Positions 1 to 8,634 of a stretch of DNA of 10,271 nucleotides are shown in pieces (positions within the stretch are counted from its first letter, which is position 1; every line of letters starts with the position of its first letter). The translations under genes and the position numbers were made by a program. Below the pieces are notes generated by a model, which had not been told where the DNA came from, did not search any database, and saw nothing but the letters and a program-made list of their open reading frames with translations. The stretch is from Betaproteobacteria bacterium (GTDB lineage: Bacteria > Pseudomonadota > Gammaproteobacteria > Burkholderiales > Ferrovaceae). The stretch lies in contig JAGWPH010000176.1 in assembly GCA_028870615.1 (NCBI GenBank), forward strand, positions 1 through 10,271, given 5' to 3'.

Positions 1-64
1 ACAAGCCGTTGCCATTCCCTGAAAAAGCCCGATAAGAATAGTGCGCCTGTTACAGGCTGGTGAG
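1..64. other. Left-edge leader, possible 3' end of an upstream gene
   Basis: Too short to assign. On the plus strand, frame 1 stays open from the window edge to a TGA at 61-63, one base before the ATG at 65. If a real gene ends there, its stop would lie directly against the transporter start, a layout seen in translationally coupled genes. The other two plus frames also end soon, at 20-22 (TGA) and 33-35 (TAA), so any of the three could be the tail of an upstream gene. I see no convincing promoter or terminator here. Confidence 0.2.
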
Positions 65-1279
65 ATGAATCCCTCTGACCGACAACATCGCCGTGCGGTG
101 ACCCTGCTGTCTCTCGCCGCGTTTGCCAGCGCGGCCTCAGCACGCCTTTGCGATCCCATGTTGCCTGATTTGGCACGCATGTTCATGGCGTCTCCGGAAA
201 ACACCGCCCAGGTCATCTCATCGTTTTCGGTGGCGTACGGACTATTGCAGGTTTTCTTTGGCCCCTTGGGGGACCGGTTTGGAAAATACCGGCTGATTGC
301 CTGGACCACTCTGGCGTGTACCGTGGGAAGCCTGGGTGCCGTGCTGGCCAATTCATTAAATTGGCTTATCCTTTCGCGCCTGCTCACTGGGGCGTCGGCG
401 GCGGGAATCATTCCGCTGTCCATGGCATGGATTGGGGATACCATCCCCTATGAGCATCGACAGGCCACACTAGCACGTTTCCTGGCGGGACAAATTGTTG
501 GGGTGATCGGCGGGCAATTTATCGGCGGGCTTTTTACCGATACCCTCGGGTTTCGCTGGGCCTTTGGCTTCATGGCCTTCACTTATCTTTTCGTCGGTAT
601 CTGGGTGCTTTCAGAATCTCGTTCCAATGAATCTACTCGACATGTTCACAATGATCAGGCTGCGAAGGTGGGGGTATTTGCCCAAGTGCTCTCTGTCCTC
701 CGCGTTGGATGGGCCCGGGTCATCTTGTTGACGGTGTTCGTGGAAGGGATGGTCGTCTTTGGTGCGTTGGCTTTCGTGCCTTCGTACCTGCACCATCGCT
801 TCGGCCTTTCGTTGACCATGGCGGGGGCGTTGATGGCAACCTTCGGTATCGGAGGATTCTCGTATATTCTGTTTGCCCGCCAATTTGTCAGCAACTTCGG
901 CGAGGTGGGATTGGCAAAAATGGGGGGGATCCTCATCGGTGTGGCCTGGCTGCTCCTGGCGCTGGGAGATTCATGGGGATGGGCCATTCCCGCATGCACT
1001 CTGGTAGGCCTGGGGTACTACATGCTACACAACACCTTGCAGACCAATGCAACCCAAATGGCGCCAAGGGTACGCGGAACAGCCGTATCCTTGTTTGCGT
1101 CGGCTTTCTTTCTCGGCCAGTCCCTGGGCGTGGTTTTGGCTGCCATGGTCCTGACACGCGCCGGGGCCGGGATGTTGTTTGCAGTAGCCGCGCTGGCGCT
1201 TCCTGTGATTGGTCTTGTCTTTTCGCGGGCGCTGAAAATTCATCATCAGCTGCCGCACCTTTCATCAAAAAGCCCCTGA
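65..1279 (+). CDS. MFS transporter (DHA1-like, 12 TM), substrate unknown
   Basis: Predicted inner-membrane secondary transporter of the major facilitator superfamily, 404 residues from the ATG at 65. An in-frame GTG at 41 would add eight residues, but the ATG gives a typical short cytoplasmic N-terminus. Neither start has a strong Shine-Dalgarno sequence. The protein is almost entirely hydrophobic helices, consistent with two six-helix halves joined by a charged cytoplasmic loop (SESRSNEST region, around residues 188-205). The MFS motif A is clear in the loop after helix 2, GPLGDRFGKYR at residues 66-76, with the key Gly, Asp and Arg present. An RLLTGASAAG stretch matches the conserved helix-4 region. 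The overall pattern suggests a drug/metabolite:proton antiporter-like family, possibly YnfM-like, but nothing here defines the substrate. It converges on ssb, and its stop codon lies inside the ssb terminator hairpin. It is not closely similar to the other MFS protein in the window. Family is confident, substrate is not. Confidence 0.9.
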   Translation: MNPSDRQHRRAVTLLSLAAFASAASARLCDPMLPDLARMFMASPENTAQVISSFSVAYGLLQVFFGPLGDRFGKYRLIAWTTLACTVGSLGAVLANSLNWLILSRLLTGASAAGIIPLSMAWIGDTIPYEHRQATLARFLAGQIVGVIGGQFIGGLFTDTLGFRWAFGFMAFTYLFVGIWVLSESRSNESTRHVHNDQAAKVGVFAQVLSVLRVGWARVILLTVFVEGMVVFGALAFVPSYLHHRFGLSLTMAGALMATFGIGGFSYILFARQFVSNFGEVGLAKMGGILIGVAWLLLALGDSWGWAIPACTLVGLGYYMLHNTLQTNATQMAPRVRGTAVSLFASAFFLGQSLGVVLAAMVLTRAGAGMLFAVAALALPVIGLVFSRALKIHHQLPHLSSKSP

Positions 1280-1290
1280 AAACAGGGGCT
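1267..1290 (-). terminator. Rho-independent terminator of ssb
   Basis: Perfect 8-bp inverted repeat AGCCCCTG / CAGGGGCT (1271-1278 and 1283-1290) with a 4-base loop. Read on the minus strand it is followed directly by a run of T (1271 down to 1267), the usual intrinsic-terminator form, and it lies 38 bp past the ssb stop. On the plus strand the T tract is poor (CTTGGTT), so termination of the converging transporter gene may be weaker. The hairpin includes the transporter's stop codon at 1277-1279. Confidence 0.8.
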
Positions 1291-1327
1291 CTTGGTTAAT
1301 ACCTTATAAAGTTACTCTGAGGTAAAC

Positions 1328-1777
1328 CTAGAACGGGATGTCGTCCGGGAAATCGTCAAATTTTCCGCCTGCCCCTGATGATTTTTGGGAGGGGTCGCCA
1401 CCACCGCCGCTTCCTGCGGGCGTCTCACCCCCCGCATTGCCTCCTGAACGGCTTCCCAACATCTGCATGCGATCCGCCACGATTTCCGTGGTGTATTTGT
1501 CCTGACCGTCCTTGTCCTGCCATTTTCGGGTTTGCAAGCGTCCTTCCAGATAGACTTGGCTACCTTTTTTGAGATATTCACCGGCGATTTCAGCAAGCTT
1601 GCCAAAGAAAGCCACACGATGCCATTCGGTGCGCTCTTGTTTTTCACCTGCCTTGTCCTTCCAGGTATCCGTTGTTGCCACACTGATGTTGGTAATTGCA
1701 GCGCCATCAGGCATATACCGGACTTCGGGGTCGCGCCCCAGATTACCCACCAGAATCACTTTGTTAACTGAAGCCAT
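1328..1777 (-). CDS. ssb: Single-stranded DNA-binding protein
   Basis: Cytoplasmic homotetrameric SSB that coats single-stranded DNA during replication, recombination and repair and recruits partner proteins through its C-terminal tip. It is 149 residues and has all expected parts. An N-terminal OB fold (about 1-107) begins [21 protein letters not shown]. Aromatic DNA-stacking positions W39, W52, F58 and W86 correspond to E. coli W40, W54, F60 and W88. A low-complexity Gly/Ser-rich linker (about 108-138) follows, then an acidic end DDFPDDIPF with the canonical partner-binding tip. The start is supported by a good Shine-Dalgarno (GGGAG, 1786-1790) eight bases upstream. It follows the MFS gene by 18 bp on the same strand, so the two are probably co-transcribed, and it ends at the hairpin at 1267-1290. 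At 149 residues it is somewhat shorter than the E. coli protein (178), with the difference in the linker. Confidence 0.97.
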   Translation of the reverse strand: MASVNKVILVGNLGRDPEVRYMPDGAAITNISVATTDTWKDKAGEKQERTEWHRVAFFGKLAEIAGEYLKKGSQVYLEGRLQTRKWQDKDGQDKYTTEIVADRMQMLGSRSGGNAGGETPAGSGGGGDPSQKSSGAGGKFDDFPDDIPF

Positions 1778-1783
1778 AGTGCA

Positions 1784-1792
1784 CTCTCCCTC
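1784..1792 (-). promoter_or_regulatory. Ribosome binding site of ssb
   Basis: Purine-rich GAGGGAGAG on the minus strand, core GGGAG eight bases before the ssb ATG. It lies in the 18-bp gap between the MFS stop codon and ssb, so ssb can be initiated independently on a shared transcript. Confidence 0.7.
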
Positions 1793-1795
1793 GAT

Positions 1796-2977
1796 TTAAC
1801 TGGCTTTTTTGACCTGCATGGGCCACGCCACCATAAGCCAAATGGCAGTGAGGCCTGCACAAAAGACCGGCACGGCGTCCGGTCCCCAATACTTGGATAG
1901 CACGCCAGCCAGAGAAGCTCCGCTGAACGCGCCGAAAAATTGAATGCTGCTGTAGATGCCGGTAGCGGTGCCCTTGGTTCCCGGGGGAGCTACGACGGTG
2001 ACAAGGGAAGGCAGGCTGGCTTCCAGCACGTTGAAGGCAACGAAAAAAATTGTCAGTGCCACAGCGATGCCTGTGACACTACCCAGTCCCAATCCCACCA
2101 TCAGGGCGGGCTGGGCCAGAAACAGCACGGCCACAGAAACCAGAAAGACGGATTTGCGCCATTTGCCGCGGGACAAGATGACTCCAGGAATCATCAGGAT
2201 GAAAGACCCCAGCATGACCGGCAGGTAGAGTTTCCAGTGCTCGCCCTGAGGCAATCCGTCCTGGACCAGAGCCGGGGGGATTACCACAAAAATGGCCATC
2301 AAGGCGGCATGGAGTACGAAAATGCCCCAATTGAGCCGGAGCAGTTCCACGTGGCGCAGCACGACGGCAAACGGTGCGTTGGGTCCGATGTCCTGGGGCT
2401 GGGCGGCATTGGGAACGATCCATTGAACAACGGCAATGGCCAGTAAGGCCAGCACACCAGTCATCGCAAAAATGCCGGGCACGCCAATGACGGGATAGAG
2501 CACCGGGGCCAGGATCATGGAGGCACTGAAAGTTATGCCAATGGTCATGCCGATCAGAGCCATGGCCTTGGTGCGATGCTGCTCCCGGGTGAGGTCGGCG
2601 GTGAGTGCAATGACTGCGGCCGAAATAGCCCCTGCTCCTTGAATGATGCGCCCCAGGATCACCCAGCCAATGTCGGTAGCTGTTGCGGCAACGAAACTGC
2701 CCAAGGCAAAAATCACCAGACCTCCCATGATGACCGGCTTGCGTCCGACGCGATCGGACAACCAACCTAACGGAATTTGCAGAATGGCCTGAGTCAGGCC
2801 ATAGGCCCCCAGTGCGATACCCACCAGCGTTTTGTCGTTGCCTCCGGGCAGTTGTGCTGCATACAAGGCAAATACTGGCAGAATAATGAACATACCCAGC
2901 ATGCGCAGGCCAAAAATACTGGCCAATCCCATACTGGCGCGCCATTCGAGGGGGGTCATTCTATCGGGAGTTTTCAT
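1796..2977 (-). CDS. MFS transporter between uvrA and ssb (YajR-like N-terminal motif)
   Basis: Predicted inner-membrane major facilitator transporter, 393 residues from the ATG at 2977. A TTG at 3028 would add 17 residues that look like upstream region, and an ATG at 2959 is a shorter option. None has a strong Shine-Dalgarno. About twelve hydrophobic helices are visible. Motif A, GWLSDRVGRK, lies at residues 71-80 after helix 2, and the first helix carries RMLGMFIILPVFALYA, a signature of the YajR-type/DHA1 branch. E. coli YajR has an extra C-terminal soluble domain; this protein ends after the last helix (PMQVKKAS) and lacks it. It is divergent from uvrA and directly upstream of ssb. A transporter in this position recurs in betaproteobacteria and relatives, as I recall. 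Substrate unknown; a proton-driven efflux role is inferred from family only. No frameshift or truncation seen. Confidence 0.9.
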   Translation of the reverse strand: MKTPDRMTPLEWRASMGLASIFGLRMLGMFIILPVFALYAAQLPGGNDKTLVGIALGAYGLTQAILQIPLGWLSDRVGRKPVIMGGLVIFALGSFVAATATDIGWVILGRIIQGAGAISAAVIALTADLTREQHRTKAMALIGMTIGITFSASMILAPVLYPVIGVPGIFAMTGVLALLAIAVVQWIVPNAAQPQDIGPNAPFAVVLRHVELLRLNWGIFVLHAALMAIFVVIPPALVQDGLPQGEHWKLYLPVMLGSFILMIPGVILSRGKWRKSVFLVSVAVLFLAQPALMVGLGLGSVTGIAVALTIFFVAFNVLEASLPSLVTVVAPPGTKGTATGIYSSIQFFGAFSGASLAGVLSKYWGPDAVPVFCAGLTAIWLMVAWPMQVKKAS

Positions 2978-3062
2978 TAAGACCGGACAGGAAAAAGTAA
3001 AAATCTTGGCGTATATTAGCAGGTTCAACTAGATCTCAGTACGAAGCCTTAATCTGACCCCA
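2978..3062. promoter_or_regulatory. Divergent control region between uvrA and MFS-ssb
   Basis: Short AT-rich stretch that must hold the promoters for both directions. For uvrA, TATATT at 3012-3017 is a good -10 match, but no good -35 sits 16-18 bp upstream. On the minus strand TTGAAC (3028-3023) could be a -35 for the transporter, with only a poor -10 after it. I looked for a LexA site (CTGT-N8-ACAG) because uvrA and ssb are SOS genes in E. coli. Only one half-site is present, CTG on the minus strand at 3022-3020, and the second half does not match. Confidence 0.4.
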
Positions 3063-5909
3063 GTGACTCAAGACATCCTGCGCATTCGTGGTGCACGCAC
3101 CCACAATCTTAAAAACATCGATCTGGATATTCCTCGCCACCGGTTGGTCGTCGTGACGGGTTTATCGGGCTCGGGAAAATCATCATTGGCGTTCGACACA
3201 CTTTATGCCGAAGGCCAACGCCGCTATGTGGAATCGCTTTCAGCTTATGCACGCCAGTTTTTGCAGCTGATGGAAAAACCCGACGTGGATCTGATCGAAG
3301 GGCTTTCGCCGGCCATCTCCATCGAGCAAAAGGCCACCAGCCATAATCCGCGCTCCACTGTGGGCACGGTCACCGAAATCCACGACTACCTGCGCCTGCT
3401 ATTTGCCCGGGCGGGAGACCCCTACTGTCCGGAGCACCAGATACTGCTGGAGGCCCAGAGTGTGGCGCAAATGGTGGATCATGTGCTGGCGCTGCCCCAG
3501 GAGGCGCGTCTGATGATTTTGTCGCCACTCGTGGTCGGCCGCAAAGGCCAACAACTGGAGTTGTTTAATGAGTTGCGCGCGCAGGGTTTTGTACGCTTGC
3601 GGATTGATGGTGCGGTAGTGGACATTGACGCCATTCCGAAACTCGACAAAAACCAGAAACATACCATTGAAGTAGTGGTGGATCGTCTCAAGGTACGGCG
3701 CGACATGAAGCAGCGCCTTGCCGAATCGTTCGAAACCGCACTGCGTCATTCAGACGGTCGGGCGCTCGCGGTAGAAATGGATAATGGTCATGAGCACCTG
3801 TTCTCAGCTCGCTTTGCCTGCCCCATCTGCAGCTATTCACTACCGGAGCTGGAGCCGCGCCTGTTTTCTTTTAACAATCCGATGGGTGCCTGCCAACAGT
3901 GCGATGGCCTGGGCGTGATCAGTTTTTTCGACCCGAAGCGGGTTGTGGGGTTTCCACAGCTTGGCCTTGCCGGTGGCGCGATCAAGGGCTGGGACCGGCG
4001 CAACCAGTTCTATTTTCAGATGCTCACGGACCTCGCCACACACTACGGTTTTGATCTTGACACACCGTTTGAACGGTTGTCACAAAAAATTCAGGACATC
4101 GTGCTGACAGGGTCGGGCAAGGAAAAAATCGCCTTTCATTATCCCGGTGAACGGGGCCGGTCCCGGATCAAGGCGCACGTTTTCGATGGAATCATCCCCA
4201 GCCTTGATCGTCGGTATAGGGAAACCGACTCGGCCATGGTGCGTGAAGAACTGTCCAAACTGCTCAATCAGAAACCTTGTCCTCAATGTCAGGGGTCGCG
4301 CTTGCGCCTCGAGGCCCGCAACGTCCGGGTGGGCCAACATACCCTGTATGAATTGAGTGCCTTGCCGCTTAAGGATGCGCTTGCCCTGTTCCAGCACCTC
4401 AAGCTGAAAGGGAAAAAACAGGCCATTGCCGAAAAGATTCTCAAAGAGATCGTGGCCCGTCTGCAGTTTCTCAATAATGTGGGCCTGGACTACCTGCAAC
4501 TGGACCGTTCTGCCGATACCCTTTCCGGTGGTGAAGCCCAGCGCATTCGACTGGCTTCACAAATCGGATCCGGTCTGACCGGTGTGATGTATGTACTGGA
4601 TGAGCCTTCCATTGGGTTACATCAGCGCGACAATCACCGCCTGCTGGAAACCTTGGTACGTCTGCGCGACCTTGGCAATTCGGTGATTGTGGTGGAACAT
4701 GATGAGGATGCCATCCGCGCTGCGGATTATGTGGTGGATATGGGGCCTGGGGCAGGGGAGCATGGGGGCTGGGTGGTGGCCAGTGGCACACCTGACGAAG
4801 TGATCGCCAACCCGCATTCGCTGACGGGGCAGTTTCTGTCGGGGCAACGGAGTATCGTCGTGCCGACCCAACGTTTTCGCTCCGATCCGGAGCGCCAGCT
4901 GGTCATTCAGGGGGCCAGCGGTAATAACCTAAAATCTGTGAATTTGCATCTGCCTGTGGGATTGCTGGTCTGTATCACGGGAGTGTCCGGTTCGGGAAAA
5001 TCCACGTTGATCAATGACACGCTGTATAAGGCGGTGGCGCGCCATTTGTATGGCAGTGCGGCGGAGCCTGCTCCCCATACCAGCCTGGAAGGGCTGGAGC
5101 ATTTCGACAAGGTCATCAGCGTGGACCAAAGTCCGATCGGGCGGACCCCACGCTCCAATCCGGCCACCTACACCGGCCTGTTTACACCCATTCGCGATCT
5201 GTTTGCCGGTATTCCGCAGTCCCGTGAACGCGGGTATGAACCCGGTCGTTTTTCATTCAATGTCAAGGGCGGTCGTTGTGAAGCGTGCCAGGGGGATGGC
5301 GTCATCAAGGTAGAAATGCATTTTCTGCCCGACATCTATGTGCCCTGCGATGTCTGCCACGGCAAACGCTACAATCGCGAAACCCTGGAGATCCAGTACA
5401 GAAGCAAGACCATTGATGAAGTTCTTGGCATGACGGTGGAAAAGGCGTTCGAATTTTTCAACGTGGTGCCGGTCATTGCCCGCAAGCTCCAGACGTTGTT
5501 GGATGTGGGGTTGGGCTACATTACGTTGGGCCAATCGGCGACTACCTTGTCAGGTGGGGAAGCGCAACGGGTCAAGCTGTCTCTTGAACTCTCCAAGCGC
5601 GATACCGGGCGGACCCTGTTTATTCTGGACGAACCTACCACCGGGCTGCATTTTCAGGATATTGACCTGCTCCTCAAGGTATTGCACCACTTACGCAACC
5701 ATGGCAACACAGTGGTGGTCATCGAGCATAACCTGGATGTGATCAAGACGGCAGATTGGGTGGTGGATCTGGGTCCGGAGGGGGGTGATGGCGGCGGGCG
5801 GATCATTGCTGAGGGCACCCCGGAACAAGTGGCTGCCAATAAATACAGTTTTACCGGTGCATTTTTAAAGCCCCACCTGAAAAAGAAACGTCAAGTCAGC
5901 GCAACCTGA
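3063..5909 (+). CDS. uvrA: UvrABC excinuclease subunit A (UvrA)
   Basis: DNA-damage recognition ATPase of nucleotide excision repair. As a dimer it scans DNA with UvrB, hands it over at lesions and leaves before UvrC incision. It is 948 residues against 940 in E. coli, and full-length. It shows two ABC ATPase modules. The first has Walker [10 protein letters not shown] at 33-41, signature LSGGEAQR at 487-494 and Walker B ending LDEPSIGLH. The second has Walker [10 protein letters not shown] at 640-648, signature LSGGEAQR at 829-836 and Walker [10 protein letters not shown]. Zinc sites are intact: C253/C256 with the later CQQC pair, and C739/C742 with C762/C765. The [13 protein letters not shown]-terminus is typical. 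The start is a GTG at 3063; the frame is open upstream only to a stop at 3030-3032, with no ATG or GTG nearer than this one and no strong Shine-Dalgarno. It is divergent from MFS-ssb, and its 3' end overlaps that of aspS by 14 bp. Confidence 0.98.
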   Translation: MTQDILRIRGARTHNLKNIDLDIPRHRLVVVTGLSGSGKSSLAFDTLYAEGQRRYVESLSAYARQFLQLMEKPDVDLIEGLSPAISIEQKATSHNPRSTVGTVTEIHDYLRLLFARAGDPYCPEHQILLEAQSVAQMVDHVLALPQEARLMILSPLVVGRKGQQLELFNELRAQGFVRLRIDGAVVDIDAIPKLDKNQKHTIEVVVDRLKVRRDMKQRLAESFETALRHSDGRALAVEMDNGHEHLFSARFACPICSYSLPELEPRLFSFNNPMGACQQCDGLGVISFFDPKRVVGFPQLGLAGGAIKGWDRRNQFYFQMLTDLATHYGFDLDTPFERLSQKIQDIVLTGSGKEKIAFHYPGERGRSRIKAHVFDGIIPSLDRRYRETDSAMVREELSKLLNQKPCPQCQGSRLRLEARNVRVGQHTLYELSALPLKDALALFQHLKLKGKKQAIAEKILKEIVARLQFLNNVGLDYLQLDRSADTLSGGEAQRIRLASQIGSGLTGVMYVLDEPSIGLHQRDNHRLLETLVRLRDLGNSVIVVEHDEDAIRAADYVVDMGPGAGEHGGWVVASGTPDEVIANPHSLTGQFLSGQRSIVVPTQRFRSDPERQLVIQGASGNNLKSVNLHLPVGLLVCITGVSGSGKSTLINDTLYKAVARHLYGSAAEPAPHTSLEGLEHFDKVISVDQSPIGRTPRSNPATYTGLFTPIRDLFAGIPQSRERGYEPGRFSFNVKGGRCEACQGDGVIKVEMHFLPDIYVPCDVCHGKRYNRETLEIQYRSKTIDEVLGMTVEKAFEFFNVVPVIARKLQTLLDVGLGYITLGQSATTLSGGEAQRVKLSLELSKRDTGRTLFILDEPTTGLHFQDIDLLLKVLHHLRNHGNTVVVIEHNLDVIKTADWVVDLGPEGGDGGGRIIAEGTPEQVAANKYSFTGAFLKPHLKKKRQVSAT

Positions 5910-7659
5910 TATGCAGTTCCCGTAGTTGCTTCTCATCTGCCGGGCTGGGAGCTTGCGTCAGCAAGCACTGGGCGCGTTGTGTTTTGGGGAAAGCAATAAC
6001 GTCGCGAATATGCTCTGCACCAGTCATCATGGCCGTCAGACGGTCAAACCCGAAGGCGATTCCGCCATGGGGCGGGGCCCCATACTGCAGGGCATCCAGC
6101 AGGAAGCCGAATTTGGCACGTGCTTCTTCAGGGCCGATGTTGAGGGCTCGAAACACTTTGGATTGCACTTCCTCGCGATGAATCCGCACCGAGCCGCCGC
6201 CAATTTCCCAACCGTTTAGCACCATGTCGTAGGCTTTGGCGTAAGCCTTTGAAGGGTCGGACTCCAGAAAGGCTTCATGGCCATCCTTGGGTGCCGTGAA
6301 CGGGTGATGCAGGGCCGCCCAGCGTTTTTCTTCACCATCATATTCAAACATGGGGAAGTCCACCACCCAAAGCGGTTTCCACCCACCCGTGGAGAATCCT
6401 TTTTCGTGTCCCAGCTTGACACGTAAGGCACCCAATGAGTCGTTGACCACTTTGACGCGGTCGGCGCTAAAGAAAATGAGGTCACCGTTTTCGGCGCCCG
6501 TGCGATCCAGGATGCTACGTAGCGCTGGTTCGCCCAGAAATTTTACGATGGGTGATTGCAGCCCCTGTTCGTTGGCTTGCGTCTTGTCGTTGACCTTGAT
6601 GTAGGCCAGTCCCCGTGCACCATAAATTCCGACAAAAGTGGTGTAGTCGTCAATTTCCTTGCGAGTCAGCGACGCTCCACCGGGAATTTTAAGCGCGGCC
6701 ACGCGCCCATCTGCCATATCTGCGGCGCCGCGGAATACTTTGAAGTCCACGGTTTTCATAAGATCTGTCAGTTCGGTAAATTCGAGCGTAATGCGCAAGT
6801 CCGGTTTGTCCGAGCCATAGCGTGCCATGGCTTCGGTCCAACTCATGCGTGGAAAAGAGGCGCCGAGATCCACATCAATGGTTTTATTGAACAGGTCGCG
6901 GATCAACCCTTCCATCATATCCATGATTTCATGTTCGTTGAGAAAGGAGGTTTCAATATCGATCTGGGTAAATTCGGGCTGCCGATCTGCGCGCAGGTCT
7001 TCATCGCGAAAGCATTTGGTGATTTGATAATAACGATCGAAGCCCGACACCATCAGCAACTGCTTGAACAGCTGTGGAGATTGAGGTAACGCAAAAAACT
7101 GACCGTGATGCACTCGGCTGGGAACCAGGTAATCGCGTGCACCCTCCGGCGTGGATTTGGTCAGCATCGGGGTTTCGATGTCGATAAACCCAAGCGCGTC
7201 CAGGTACTGACGAACGGACATGGCTGCCCGGTAGCGCAGGATGAAATTCTTCTGCATGGCGGGGCGACGCAAATCCAGATAGCGATGTTCCAGGCGGACC
7301 TGTTCGGACAGACTATCGTCGTCCAGCAGAAATGGCGGTGGGAGAGAAGGGTTCAGCACCTCTATGGACTGCGCCAGGACTTCGATTTCACCGCTGCGAA
7401 GACCCGTGTTGAGTGTACCCTCTGGGCGTGGGCGCACGCGCCCCGTCACCTTCAGGACGAATTCGTTGCGAATGCCTTCTGCAATCAGGAAGGTGGCCTT
7501 ATTGTCAGGATCGGACACGACCTGCACCAAGCCTTCGCGGTCGCGCAGGTCGATAAAAATGACACCACCATGGTCACGGCGGCGGTGGGCCCAGCCCATC
7601 AAGGTGACGGTTTTGTCCAGATAGCGGCGATCGACAAGGCCGCAATATTCAGTGCGCAT
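5896..7659 (-). CDS. aspS: Aspartyl-tRNA synthetase, non-discriminating type (Asp/Asn)
   Basis: Class II aminoacyl-tRNA synthetase that charges tRNA(Asp) with aspartate. It is 587 residues (E. coli 590) and full-length, in bacterial order: N-terminal OB anticodon-binding domain (about 1-110), catalytic core with the bacterial GAD insertion, then the C-terminal end [10 protein letters not shown]. Catalytic landmarks are SPQLFKQ (Q196, K199), motif 2 FRDEDLR at 217-223 with the ATP-binding Arg at 218, and motif 3 GIAFGFDRL with Arg 540. Two positions known to set tRNA specificity are H30 (in RRRDHGG) and G81 (in RPEGTLN). E. coli, which discriminates, has Leu and Lys there; Pseudomonas aeruginosa, which does not, has His and Gly. 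This enzyme therefore probably also makes Asp-tRNA(Asn) for GatCAB. It is last in the FmdB-DUF502-aspS cluster, 27 bp after DUF502. The Shine-Dalgarno is weak, perhaps CAGAGA about 11 bases upstream. No terminator is visible at its end. Confidence 0.97.
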   Translation of the reverse strand: MRTEYCGLVDRRYLDKTVTLMGWAHRRRDHGGVIFIDLRDREGLVQVVSDPDNKATFLIAEGIRNEFVLKVTGRVRPRPEGTLNTGLRSGEIEVLAQSIEVLNPSLPPPFLLDDDSLSEQVRLEHRYLDLRRPAMQKNFILRYRAAMSVRQYLDALGFIDIETPMLTKSTPEGARDYLVPSRVHHGQFFALPQSPQLFKQLLMVSGFDRYYQITKCFRDEDLRADRQPEFTQIDIETSFLNEHEIMDMMEGLIRDLFNKTIDVDLGASFPRMSWTEAMARYGSDKPDLRITLEFTELTDLMKTVDFKVFRGAADMADGRVAALKIPGGASLTRKEIDDYTTFVGIYGARGLAYIKVNDKTQANEQGLQSPIVKFLGEPALRSILDRTGAENGDLIFFSADRVKVVNDSLGALRVKLGHEKGFSTGGWKPLWVVDFPMFEYDGEEKRWAALHHPFTAPKDGHEAFLESDPSKAYAKAYDMVLNGWEIGGGSVRIHREEVQSKVFRALNIGPEEARAKFGFLLDALQYGAPPHGGIAFGFDRLTAMMTGAEHIRDVIAFPKTQRAQCLLTQAPSPADEKQLRELHIRLR

Positions 7660-7686
7660 GATTCAACAATCTCTGAGAGGTTCGAT

Positions 7687-8292
7687 TCAAGAATGAGGTT
7701 TTTCGTTGCTGGTTGCTACGACGCCCATGGAAATAATGTGCTTCAAAGCGTCTTCCACTGTGATGTCCAGCTCGATAACATCCCTTCGCGGCACCATAAG
7801 AAAAAAACCGGACGTAGGGTTGGGTGTCGTGGGAATATAGACACTGACATGGGGCTCGCCCAGCTTGTCAGCAACCTCTCCCCCCGGGACGCCGGTCTGG
7901 AATGCCATGGCCCAGCAGTTGCCGTGGGGATAACGGATCAACAGCACTTTGCGAAAAGCCTGGCCTGAGCCGGAAAACAGGGTGTCACTGACCTGCTTGA
8001 CACCCGTGTAGATGCTGTTGACGATGGGAATGCGGGCTACCAACTCTTCGCCCAATAGCAGCAAACGGCGCCCCAGCAGATTGGCGGCTACTACGCCTGT
8101 CGCTATTACGATCAGGAAGGCCACCACTACCCCCAGTCCGGGAATATGAAACCCGAAAAGCGCTTCGGGTCGCAAGGAAGCGGGTAGCAGAAACAGGGTC
8201 TGGTCCAGGGTTTCCACGATCAGGCGCAATACCCAGATGGTGATCACAAGCGGGATCAGCACAACGATCCCGGTCAGGAAATAGCGCTTCAT
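7687..8292 (-). CDS. DUF502 family membrane protein
   Basis: Predicted inner-membrane protein of 201 residues in the DUF502 family, which is widespread in bacteria and has plant relatives of the COV (continuous vascular ring) type. The molecular function is not established. Visible parts are a first membrane helix at about 4-26, a proline/aromatic loop, a second helix at about 52-74, then a soluble C-terminal domain. That domain carries the family stretches RIPIVNSIYTGVKQ (87-100) and NPTSGFFLMVP. The ATG shares one base with the preceding stop (TGATG on the minus strand at 8294-8290), and there is no Shine-Dalgarno of its own, so translation is likely coupled to the FmdB-type gene. It lies 27 bp ahead of aspS, an association I recall as common in beta- and gammaproteobacteria. 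Length and motifs look normal. Confidence 0.93.
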   Translation of the reverse strand: MKRYFLTGIVVLIPLVITIWVLRLIVETLDQTLFLLPASLRPEALFGFHIPGLGVVVAFLIVIATGVVAANLLGRRLLLLGEELVARIPIVNSIYTGVKQVSDTLFSGSGQAFRKVLLIRYPHGNCWAMAFQTGVPGGEVADKLGEPHVSVYIPTTPNPTSGFFLMVPRRDVIELDITVEDALKHIISMGVVATSNEKPHS

Positions 8293-8603
8293 CAGGAAGA
8301 GACCGAAGTTGCAGCCGGCAGGTCGGTTTTGGATTCGGCAGGTTTTGGTTCGGGAGAGACTGCAGGTGCGGCCTCAGGGGTCGCAGACTCCGCCTTGGGT
8401 GCGGCGGCTGTAGTACTGGCCCCGCTCTTGAAGTCGGTGACATACCAGCCGGTTCCTTTCAGCTGAAATCCGGCTGCCGTCACTTTTTTTACGAGCGTCG
8501 ACTTGCCACAGGACGGACACTCTGTCCGGTGTGGGTCAGAAATTTTTTGCAGGACTTCGATTTCCTTACCGCAAGCCTGACAGCGGTATTCGTACAAAGG
8601 CAT
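8292..8603 (-). CDS. FmdB-type zinc ribbon protein
   Basis: Small cytoplasmic zinc-ribbon protein of the FmdB (putative regulatory protein) family, 103 residues. The start MPLYEYRCQACG is the family hallmark. Four cysteines in two CxxC pairs, C8/C11 and C29/C32, form a probable zinc site. The ordered domain ends near residue 60 after GTGWYVTDFKSG. The rest is an Ala/Pro/Ser/Lys/Glu-rich tail likely to be disordered, which is common in proteobacterial members. The family name comes from a gene beside formamidase in Methylophilus; no biochemical role is firmly assigned. The start is fixed by an excellent GGGAGGG Shine-Dalgarno (8608-8614). It is the first gene of the minus-strand cluster and shares one base with DUF502. 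Confidence 0.92.
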   Translation of the reverse strand: MPLYEYRCQACGKEIEVLQKISDPHRTECPSCGKSTLVKKVTAAGFQLKGTGWYVTDFKSGASTTAAAPKAESATPEAAPAVSPEPKPAESKTDLPAATSVSS

Positions 8604-8607
8604 TGAA

Positions 8608-8614
8608 CCCTCCC
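8608..8614 (-). promoter_or_regulatory. Ribosome binding site of the FmdB-type gene
   Basis: Strong GGGAGGG on the minus strand with its GGAGG core five bases before the ATG at 8603. It is the strongest ribosome binding site in the cluster, and probably also feeds DUF502 through the shared stop/start. Confidence 0.75.
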
Positions 8615-8625
8615 ATAGACCTGAA

Positions 8626-8634
8626 ATGATAGCA
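8626..8634 (-). promoter_or_regulatory. Candidate extended -10 promoter of the FmdB-DUF502-aspS operon
   Basis: On the minus strand TGCTATCAT matches an extended -10 (TGnTATAAT) at eight of nine bases counting the free position. No good -35 lies 16-18 bp upstream, which extended -10 promoters tolerate. The resulting leader would be about 15-20 nt and would contain the strong ribosome binding site. Confidence 0.4.

Noticed and set aside
709..1299. 196-codon plus-strand frame overlapping the first MFS gene
   Set aside because: It is the alternative frame of the transporter and lacks any domain or ribosome binding site.
2079..2945. 288-codon minus-strand frame inside the MFS gene
   Set aside because: It is out of frame with the clear 12-helix transporter and is rich in His, Arg, Ser and Gly with no membrane pattern, as expected of a shadow frame.
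3005..3024. LexA-like box around the AT-rich TATATTAG core before uvrA
   Set aside because: Only one CTG/CAG half-site matches; the other half differs at most positions, so it does not meet the CTGT-N8-ACAG pattern.
7105..7968. 287-codon plus-strand frame opposite aspS and DUF502
   Set aside because: It spans two well-recognised minus-strand genes and their intergenic gap, and its protein is not family-like.
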